The notes under the pieces were generated by a model, which saw only the letters and a program-made list of their open reading frames with translations, was not told where the DNA came from and searched no databases. Of a DNA stretch of 7,413 nucleotides, positions 1 to 4,307 are shown in pieces. The translations under genes were made by a program, and so were the position numbers. Positions within the stretch are counted from its first letter, which is position 1. Each line of letters begins with the position of its first letter. Origin of the DNA: DATBWZ01 sp036514535 (lineage in GTDB: Bacteria > JAMCPX01 > DATBWZ01); the NCBI GenBank assembly GCA_036514535.1, contig DATBWZ010000092.1, forward strand, positions 1 to 7,413, written 5' to 3'.

Positions 1-626
1 GGATTTAAAAGCACACCCACTATCGGAGCCATGAAGGTTTTCCCTTTCATCTCCAGCGACTCCCCCGATGTATCCCCGGCAAGCGTAGTGTCAAATTCAA
101 CCTCAGCAGCCGCTTTAACCGATACATAAGCGCCTGCGCCCACAAACACGCCCTTATAAGCCTCCAGTCCGACTGACGGTATCAGCAGCATCTGCCCCCT
201 TCCGTATCTAAGGAACTGGCCTGATTCAGACCCCTTATCAACAATTGTCAATAAGCCCTGAAAATTTTTATCAACACCCAGGATTATTCCAAGAGAAAGT
301 TTTTTATTGAGGGTTGTTATATTGCTTAAGTTGATCTTTAACCCCAAAATGCCAACCTCGTTGGGTCCTGAGAAAGCAACTGTGTCGTTTATTTTTAACT
401 GCGGTTTTGCATAGATATAATCAAGGCTCAGATGATTCTCGCTGTTTTGGGCAAGCCCTGCCGGATTGTAATACGCTGCTGAAAAACCGTCCGCAAAAAG
501 TGAAAACGCCTTTGCAGTCCCTGAATCAGAAGAATGCATTCCGTAAGTATCCGGAATATTCAGCATGTTCGCAGATGAGATTCCGTGAAGAAAAAGCACT
601 ACCAAAATAATAATGATCTTTTTCAT
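1..626 (-). CDS. FadL/TodX-family outer-membrane transport protein, partial (N-terminal part)
   Basis: The minus strand is open from an ATG at 626-624 to the left edge, giving 208 complete codons with no stop; the C-terminus lies outside the window. A strong ribosome binding site (AGGAGG at 641-636, nine bases before the ATG) fixes the start. Residues 1-19 form a signal peptide: two lysines, a hydrophobic core (IIIILVVLFL) and probable cleavage after Ser-Ser-Ala. Mature residues about 38-60 contain AFSLFADGFSAAYYNPAGLA, with the Asn-Pro-Ala (54-56) typical of the FadL N-terminal hatch. The rest alternates polar and hydrophobic residues as in outer-membrane beta strands. The family forms 14-stranded barrels that admit fatty acids or hydrocarbons. 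The substrate cannot be read from this fragment, and a more generic outer-membrane beta-barrel remains possible. The gene diverges from the nucleotidyltransferase-like gene at 873. Confidence 0.8.
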   Translation of the reverse strand, partial: MKKIIIILVVLFLHGISSANMLNIPDTYGMHSSDSGTAKAFSLFADGFSAAYYNPAGLAQNSENHLSLDYIYAKPQLKINDTVAFSGPNEVGILGLKINLSNITTLNKKLSLGIILGVDKNFQGLLTIVDKGSESGQFLRYGRGQMLLIPSVGLEAYKGVFVGAGAYVSVKAAAEVEFDTTLAGDTSGESLEMKGKTFMAPIVGVLLN

Positions 627-661
627 AAACTTGCCCCTCCTTTCTGTTTTTAAACGGACAT

Positions 662-677
662 ATGTATTATCATACAT
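662..677. repeat. Perfect 6-bp inverted repeat ATGTAT-N4-ATACAT in the FadL-type gene leader
   Basis: ATGTAT (662-667) and ATACAT (672-677) are exact reverse complements separated by tatc. An overlapping 8-bp palindrome, ACATATGT, lies at 658-665. The site is 36-51 bases upstream of the porin ATG, just above its ribosome binding site. It could be a repressor operator or a short mRNA hairpin. The region is very AT-rich, so chance is a real alternative. Confidence 0.3.
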
Positions 678-706
678 TTCCATAAAAATGTTTATTTATT
701 TTTCCA

Positions 707-734
707 ACATTATCATTATTTATTAGTTTGTCAA
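707..734 (-). promoter_or_regulatory. Possible promoter for the FadL-type gene
   Basis: On the minus strand a perfect TTGACA lies at 734-729 and a weak -10 (TAATGT, 712-707) follows after 16 bases. A better -10 match, GATAAT at 714-709, would need a 14-base spacer, which is too short. The predicted leader is about 70 nt and contains the inverted repeat at 662-677. Confidence 0.35.
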
Positions 735-827
735 GAAGATTTTTTTAATGTTATTGTAAAGTAGAAATGTCTTGTTTTTACAGTCGTTTCAGTATTTATT
801 TATAATAATTTTTGAATATTCAATGCC

Positions 828-855
828 TTGACAATAAATACAATAAAGGTAAAAT
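828..855 (+). promoter_or_regulatory. Sigma-70-type promoter for the nucleotidyltransferase-like gene
   Basis: A perfect -35 TTGACA (828-833) and -10 TAAAAT (850-855) are separated by 16 bases. The expected transcription start near 862 would leave only about 11 nt before the ATG at 873. The G-rich stretch GGGGA (861-865), the only ribosome-binding candidate, would sit at the extreme 5' end of the message. Confidence 0.62.
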
Positions 856-872
856 CAAATGGGGAATAATTT

Positions 873-1394
873 ATGACAAAAAAAGAATTCTTAAAATCAG
901 TCAGCAATGGGAAAAAAGATATATTACAGCAATTGCTGGATTTGCTGAAAAAAACAAAAAGTGATTATTGCGTGATTGGTGGGCTGGCGGTCAACGCCTA
1001 TTGCGAGCCAGTTGTGAGTCTTGACCTGGATTTAGTCATTGCAGCAAAATCCTTTGAAACCTTTATCAAGTCAGCACAAAAAATCTTCAAGATTAAAAAT
1101 TTCGCTCACAGCGTGAATTTAAGCAGCGCAGAGTCAGATTTGCGAATCCAGATTCAAATAGATAAACGCTATCTGAATGTTATACCCCGAGCTTCAACAA
1201 AAAAAGTCCTGGGCTATAAAATGAAGGTTGCCGCTGTGGAGGATATTCTGCAAGGCAAAATATGGGCATATTCCGATGAAGGAAGACGAAAAAGCAAACG
1301 ACAGAAGGACCTGGCTGATATTTTCCGTTTGGTTGAATCTCATCCGCGTTTAAAAAAACTGCTGCCAGAACCGCTAAAAAAAATTGTTTCTTAA
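873..1394 (+). CDS. Orphan nucleotidyltransferase-fold protein (AbiEii-like / MNT-like)
   Basis: This 173-residue soluble protein has the outline of the minimal nucleotidyltransferase fold. A helix is followed by VIGGLAVNAY with a Gly-Gly pair at 36-37, then LDLDLVI with the metal-binding Asp51-x-Asp53. A later strand (SDLRIQIQID, 88-97) is where the third carboxylate is expected. The C-terminal motif GKIWAYSDEGRRKSKRQKDLADI (128-150) is of the kind seen in AbiEii/AbiGii-type relatives, where Lys and Asp residues line the site. The family transfers nucleotides to RNA or protein, and some members are toxins. Here there is no antitoxin partner: neighbours are a divergent porin and a convergent folK. 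Asp89 or Asp97 could be the third acid, so activity is not certain. It starts at ATG 873 behind a near-leaderless promoter with a weak GGGGA ribosome site. The target is unknown. It may be an accessory, horizontally acquired gene. Confidence 0.82.
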   Translation: MTKKEFLKSVSNGKKDILQQLLDLLKKTKSDYCVIGGLAVNAYCEPVVSLDLDLVIAAKSFETFIKSAQKIFKIKNFAHSVNLSSAESDLRIQIQIDKRYLNVIPRASTKKVLGYKMKVAAVEDILQGKIWAYSDEGRRKSKRQKDLADIFRLVESHPRLKKLLPEPLKKIVS

Positions 1395-1474
1395 ATTTAC
1401 CGCATAAAAATTTATCAAACGCTTCAATTCTGTCTCAAATGTCCGCTGTCCAGGGAATGCAGTCCATATTTTAA

Positions 1475-1975
1475 TTAAGCGAGTTTCCGGATTGAATAAT
1501 TGTCGGTCAATTTTTTCAGAAGCGCCGACACATCTTCCTTAATAACCGGGTGAACAAAATCGGGCGCAATCTCTGCCATCGGGACAAGGACAAATCTCCG
1601 TTTGTGCAGTTCAGGGTGAGGAACCACAAATTCGCCTGCATTTATTATTCTGTTGCCGTAAAACAGTAAATCAAGGTCAATGGTGCGGTCCTTATTCATT
1701 TTTTTTGCATACCTGCCCATATGCTTCTCAATCTCTTCCAGCATAGAAAAAATTTCTTCCGGAGGCAGCGTTGTATCCAATTCAGCGGCACAGTTAACGA
1801 ACCATCCGGTAAACACATCGCCCACAGGTTCTGTGTGATAAAAGCTGGATATTTTTGTAACCTTTATACCGTCAACTTTTTTTAACTGTTCAATTGCACT
1901 CAGGCAGTTTTTTGTTCTATCGCCTTTATTTGAACCTATTCCGATGTACGCCCGGATGTAAGAGGCATTACTCAC
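1475..1975 (-). CDS. folK: 2-amino-4-hydroxy-6-hydroxymethyldihydropteridine diphosphokinase (HPPK)
   Basis: This cytoplasmic enzyme of folate synthesis moves pyrophosphate from ATP to 6-hydroxymethyl-7,8-dihydropterin, preparing it for dihydropteroate synthase. The 166 residues match the family's usual 160-170. The N-terminal strand is YIGIGSNKGDR (10-20). The loop FYHTEPVG (45-52) and the pterin-binding Asn61 follow. The signature KDRTIDLDLLFYG (95-107) has Asp100 and Asp102 as the two magnesium ligands. PHPELHKRRFVLVPMAEIAP (119-138) carries the conserved His120 and Arg126/127. The start is GTG at 1975-1973, overlapping the dapL stop in the tetranucleotide GTGA with AAGAAG just upstream, so translation is probably coupled to dapL. 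No folate-pathway partner is visible in the window; pairing with a lysine/peptidoglycan gene is housekeeping clustering rather than a shared pathway. Confidence 0.95.
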   Translation of the reverse strand: MSNASYIRAYIGIGSNKGDRTKNCLSAIEQLKKVDGIKVTKISSFYHTEPVGDVFTGWFVNCAAELDTTLPPEEIFSMLEEIEKHMGRYAKKMNKDRTIDLDLLFYGNRIINAGEFVVPHPELHKRRFVLVPMAEIAPDFVHPVIKEDVSALLKKLTDNYSIRKLA

Positions 1976-3135
1976 AGATTCTTCTTAATCCTGTAAATTG
2001 CCTCTTTGAGATTTTTGGTGTCCGTGGTCAGCGATATGCGGAAATATCCCTCGCCGTATCTGCCGAATCCGTTGCCTGGCGTTACAGCAACCCCTGCCTC
2101 AAGCAGCCGGTTCGCAAAAGCCTTGGATGTTTCGCCATCCGGAGTTCTTGCCCATATATAAAATGTGGCATAAGACTGAAAAACATCTATTCCGATCTTC
2201 TTCAGCCCATCTGTCATGACTTTTCTTCTCTCTCTGAAAAGCGACTGCTGCTGTTTGTTGACCCGGCTATACCCCTTCAAAGCGGTAATTCCAGCCATTT
2301 GAATAGCGGTAAACACCCCCGAATCCACATTTGTTTTCACCCTTTTAAGCGCCTGGACTACCTCTGCATTCCCTGCAGCAAAACCAATACGCCAGCCAGT
2401 CATATTGAAGGTCTTGGAAAGGGAATGAAACTCAATTGCGCATTCCTTTGCCCCTTCAACCTGAAGAATGCTTGAGGGCTTGGATGCCTTTGATGTAAAA
2501 ACCTCGGAATAAGCAGCGTCATGACAGAGAATAAGTTTTCTATCCATTGCGTATTTTGTCGCGGTTTCAAAAAATTCCGGAGATGATGTTGCAGACGTGG
2601 GATTGTTTGGATAATTTAAAAAAAGCAGTTTTGCATTCATAGCCAGATCCTTCTGGATCAATTCAAAATCCGGAAGAAAATTATTTTCCCTGAGCAGAGG
2701 CATAATAAACGCTTTCCCGCCGGCAAAATGGACGCCTATGTTGTAAACAGGATAGGCAGGGTCGGGAACAAGCGCTATATCCCCTGGATTGATTACCGCA
2801 AGCGGAAGATGCGCAATTCCCTCTTTTGAACCGATCAGCGTAACCACCTCGGTCTCAGGATCAATGTCCACACCGAACCGGTTTTTATACCACTGCGCTA
2901 CTGCTCCACGGAATTCAATAGTTCCTTCATACGAAGGGTACCTGTGGGTCAACGGATTATCCAGCCATTTTTTCATCTCTTTAATAATAAATCCCGGGGT
3001 AGGCCTGTCCGGATCGCCTACCGTAAGATCAATAATCTCCACCCCAGCTGCCTTAAGCTCCCTCTTTTTCCTGTCAATATCAGCGAATAGATAGGGAGGA
3101 AGGTCCTGAATCCTATTTGAAAATTTAAATCTCAT
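1972..3135 (-). CDS. dapL: LL-diaminopimelate aminotransferase
   Basis: This PLP-dependent class I/II aminotransferase (387 residues, normal length) is best read as DapL, which converts tetrahydrodipicolinate directly to LL-diaminopimelate using glutamate, bypassing the DapD/DapC/DapE acyl route. The N-terminal arm RIQDLPPYLFADIDRKKREL and IDLTVGDPDRPTP (35-47) are typical of the group. Cofactor contacts are visible: GSKEG (102-106), Tyr130, NYPNNPT (174-180), CHDAAYS with Asp206 and Tyr209, the Schiff-base Lys241 in SLSKTFNMTGWRIGF, and the carboxylate-binding Arg366. KTNVDSGVFTAIQ (267-279) is characteristic of DapL rather than aspartate or alanine aminotransferases. The ATG at 3135 has AGGAG five bases upstream. 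It is first in a two-gene operon with folK, transcribed from a strong promoter 18 nt ahead. Other closely related aminotransferase specificities cannot be fully excluded. Confidence 0.88.
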   Translation of the reverse strand: MRFKFSNRIQDLPPYLFADIDRKKRELKAAGVEIIDLTVGDPDRPTPGFIIKEMKKWLDNPLTHRYPSYEGTIEFRGAVAQWYKNRFGVDIDPETEVVTLIGSKEGIAHLPLAVINPGDIALVPDPAYPVYNIGVHFAGGKAFIMPLLRENNFLPDFELIQKDLAMNAKLLFLNYPNNPTSATSSPEFFETATKYAMDRKLILCHDAAYSEVFTSKASKPSSILQVEGAKECAIEFHSLSKTFNMTGWRIGFAAGNAEVVQALKRVKTNVDSGVFTAIQMAGITALKGYSRVNKQQQSLFRERRKVMTDGLKKIGIDVFQSYATFYIWARTPDGETSKAFANRLLEAGVAVTPGNGFGRYGEGYFRISLTTDTKNLKEAIYRIKKNL

Positions 3136-3159
3136 AACTTCTCCTAAAATAGAGGTTCT

Positions 3160-3187
3160 ATTATAACAACAAATTTTAAGCGGTCAA
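3160..3187 (-). promoter_or_regulatory. Promoter of the dapL-folK operon
   Basis: On the minus strand TTGACC (3187-3182) and a perfect TATAAT (3165-3160) are 16 bases apart. The predicted start near 3153 gives a short leader holding the AGGAG site (3145-3141). It is divergent from the tatT promoter, and the two -35 elements are about 28 bp apart. Between them the hexamer CAATAG occurs twice (3195-3200 and 3203-3208), a possible but weak shared operator. Confidence 0.8.
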
Positions 3188-3215
3188 ATAAAAACAATAG
3201 TGCAATAGATACTGT

Positions 3216-3244
3216 TTGACAAAAAGCCCTGTTTTAGTTAATAT
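3216..3244 (+). promoter_or_regulatory. Promoter of tatT, predicted to give a leaderless mRNA
   Basis: TTGACA (3216-3221) and TAATAT (3239-3244) are separated by an optimal 17 bases. Transcription should begin at about 3251-3253, on the tatT ATG at 3253. No Shine-Dalgarno sequence precedes the ATG and no other in-frame ATG lies upstream, so a leaderless message is the simplest reading. A TATAAT at 3249-3254 overlaps the ATG but lacks a -35 at proper distance. Confidence 0.68.
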
Positions 3245-3252
3245 CCAATATA

Positions 3253-4149
3253 ATGGGTATTGAAAAAAATGCAATAAACTTTAGATGGCTGGGAACAATT
3301 CCCTGCTTCGTTACAATATTCATGCTGGCAGGAAATATCATGACAATGCCTGCATGGGGAGCATCTGCCGAAAGAGAAACCGTGGAAACCCGGAATTTAC
3401 TGCAAAAAGCTGATGACCTTTGGAATAATAGAGCAAACCAGGAGAATCTGGAGGCAGCGATAAAAGCCTATGAAAATGTGATTGCTGAAGATCCGGATAA
3501 TCTTGAAGCGCTTACAAAACTTGCAAGAGCGCATTATCTGCTTGCGTATGCCTACTTGGAGAACAGTGACAAGAAGCGGCAGATTGAAACATATTATAAA
3601 GGTGTTCAATACGGAGAAAAAGGAACGGCGCTGAACCCGGAATTCAGGAAAATGATTGAAGCAGGTAAAAAAATGGAGGAGGCAATCAAGGTTCTCGGGA
3701 ATGAATATCTCGGCGCAATCTATTGGACAGCATCAAATCTTGGGAAATGGGCAAAGGCAAAAGGCTTCTTGAGCATTTTAACACATAAAGATAAAGCAAA
3801 AAAAGCAATGGAGCGGATAATAGAAATTGATGAAAGGTTTTTTTATGGAGCGCCGCACAGGTACCTTGGCGCCTACTATGCTTTTACTCCCGGCATTATC
3901 GGTGGAGATCTGAAAAAATCCGAGGAACACTTTAAGAAGGCACTTGAAATTGAACCAAACTATCTCGGAACCTGGGTGCTTAAAGCTGACTCTCTTGACA
4001 CAAAACTCAAAGATAAAGATCTCTACAGAAGGGACATCCAGCATGTCATTGATGCGCCGGTGGACAGCATCCCGGAAATCATACCGGAACAGATTATTGA
4101 AAAGCAAAAGGCAAAGATGCTTCTTGAGCAGATTGATTCCCGGTTTTAA
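3253..4149 (+). CDS. tatT: TRAP transporter T-component (TatT) family periplasmic protein
   Basis: The 298-residue product is exported. Residues 1-39 read as a signal peptide with Lys5 and Arg11, a hydrophobic segment (about 13-30) and an Ala-Ser-Ala cleavage site at 37-39. There is no lipobox cysteine, unlike the lipoprotein Tp0956 of Treponema pallidum. The mature part is helical with TPR-like repeats: EAAIKAYENVIAEDPDN (67-83) and SEEHFKKALEIEPN (223-236). The family hallmarks are the AIYWTASNLGKWA segment (155-167) and YGAPHRYLGAYYAFTPG followed by GGDL (198-220). TatT proteins form oligomers that associate with the TRAP substrate-binding protein (DctP/TatP) and are thought to help hydrophobic ligands reach it. 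The usual neighbour, dctP, is not adjacent: nrdJ lies next and only a dctP remnant is found at 6885. The ATG at 3253 is chosen because later in-frame ATGs would remove the positively charged n-region. Confidence 0.85.
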   Translation: MGIEKNAINFRWLGTIPCFVTIFMLAGNIMTMPAWGASAERETVETRNLLQKADDLWNNRANQENLEAAIKAYENVIAEDPDNLEALTKLARAHYLLAYAYLENSDKKRQIETYYKGVQYGEKGTALNPEFRKMIEAGKKMEEAIKVLGNEYLGAIYWTASNLGKWAKAKGFLSILTHKDKAKKAMERIIEIDERFFYGAPHRYLGAYYAFTPGIIGGDLKKSEEHFKKALEIEPNYLGTWVLKADSLDTKLKDKDLYRRDIQHVIDAPVDSIPEIIPEQIIEKQKAKMLLEQIDSRF

Positions 4150-4163
4150 AAACAATTCAGAAG

Positions 4164-4189
4164 AAAAATTTTAGTTAACTTAAATTTTC
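4164..4189. other. AT-rich imperfect palindrome just upstream of the nrdJ -35
   Basis: Arms of ten bases flank a central GTTAAC (4174-4179); eight of ten arm positions pair. The element ends two bases before the nrdJ -35. Position and A/T tracts would suit an UP element or an operator. It is not a good tatT terminator, because the stem has almost no GC and no clean T-run follows. Confidence 0.28.
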
Positions 4190-4191
4190 CC

Positions 4192-4220
4192 TTGACATCC
4201 CCAATATATTGTGGTATTAT
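4192..4220 (+). promoter_or_regulatory. Near-consensus sigma-70 promoter of nrdJ
   Basis: TTGACA (4192-4197), 17 bases, then TATTAT (4215-4220). The predicted start is near 4227, after a run of seven T, leaving a leader of about 80 nt before the ATG at 4308. I see no cobalamin riboswitch in the leader: it is too short and lacks B12-box-like sequence. NrdR box 1 fills the -35/-10 spacer. Confidence 0.82.
4199..4214. promoter_or_regulatory. NrdR box 1 (nrdJ operator)
   Basis: The core CAATATATTG (4202-4211) is a perfect palindrome and fits the NrdR core CwAtATaTwG at all ten positions; about 13 of 16 positions fit the full consensus acaCwAtATaTwGtgt. It lies between the -35 and -10 hexamers, where bound NrdR, the ATP-cone repressor of ribonucleotide reductase genes, would block RNA polymerase. 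Confidence 0.78.
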
Positions 4221-4229
4221 TTTTTTATT

Positions 4230-4245
4230 ATACAATATATGCACA
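4230..4245. promoter_or_regulatory. NrdR box 2 (degenerate partner)
   Basis: The half CAATATAT (4233-4240) is identical to the same eight bases of box 1, while the right half (gcaca) departs from consensus. The distance to box 1 is 31 bp, three helical turns, as is usual for paired NrdR boxes. It covers the predicted transcription start region. Confidence 0.66.
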
Positions 4246-4278
4246 AAATAAACACAGGATATTCACATGTTGTTCACA
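4235..4278 (+). repeat. Four CACA-ended repeats at exact 11-bp pitch in the nrdJ leader
   Basis: CACA occurs at 4242-4245, 4253-4256, 4264-4267 and 4275-4278, each exactly 11 bp from the next. The 9-mers ending there are ATATGCACA, ATAAACACA, ATATTCACA and TTGTTCACA. Against the relaxed DnaA box TTWTNCACA three match 8 of 9 and the second 7 of 9. TTCACAT is a full 7-bp direct repeat (4262-4268, 4273-4279). The periodicity is directly visible; the DnaA reading is inference, prompted by known DnaA control of nrdAB in E. coli. Confidence 0.55.
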
Positions 4279-4307
4279 TATCAGTTTTTATTTAAAGGAG
4301 CCTAAAA

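Noticed and set aside
407..610. 67-codon plus-strand open frame opposite the porin gene
   Set aside because: The minus-strand frame gives a signal peptide and a FadL NPA motif; the plus-strand frame is its shadow.
859..876. Five-codon mini-ORF (ATG at 859 ending in TGA at 874-876) overlapping the start of the nucleotidyltransferase gene
   Set aside because: The predicted transcription start near 862 lies after its ATG, and such tiny frames occur by chance.
1376..1414. Possible minus-strand terminator after folK (AT-only stem TAAATTT/AAATTTA, then eight T)
   Set aside because: The stem has no GC pairs and the T-run starts about nine bases after it, inside the opposite gene; it is unlikely to work as an intrinsic terminator.
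1894..2475. 193-codon plus-strand open frame opposite folK and dapL
   Set aside because: It is antisense to two clear enzymes, has no ribosome binding site or domain-like pattern, and its translation is rich in Cys, Ser and Pro as expected from a complementary frame.
3243..3258. NrdR-box-like sequence (core CAATATAATG) over the tatT start codon
   Set aside because: It has one core mismatch and no second box about 31 bp away; AT-rich start regions produce such matches easily.
4227..4307. Cobalamin riboswitch in the leader of the B12-dependent nrdJ
   Set aside because: The predicted leader is only about 80 nt, far shorter than a cobalamin riboswitch, and I see no B12-box-like sequence or stable folded core.
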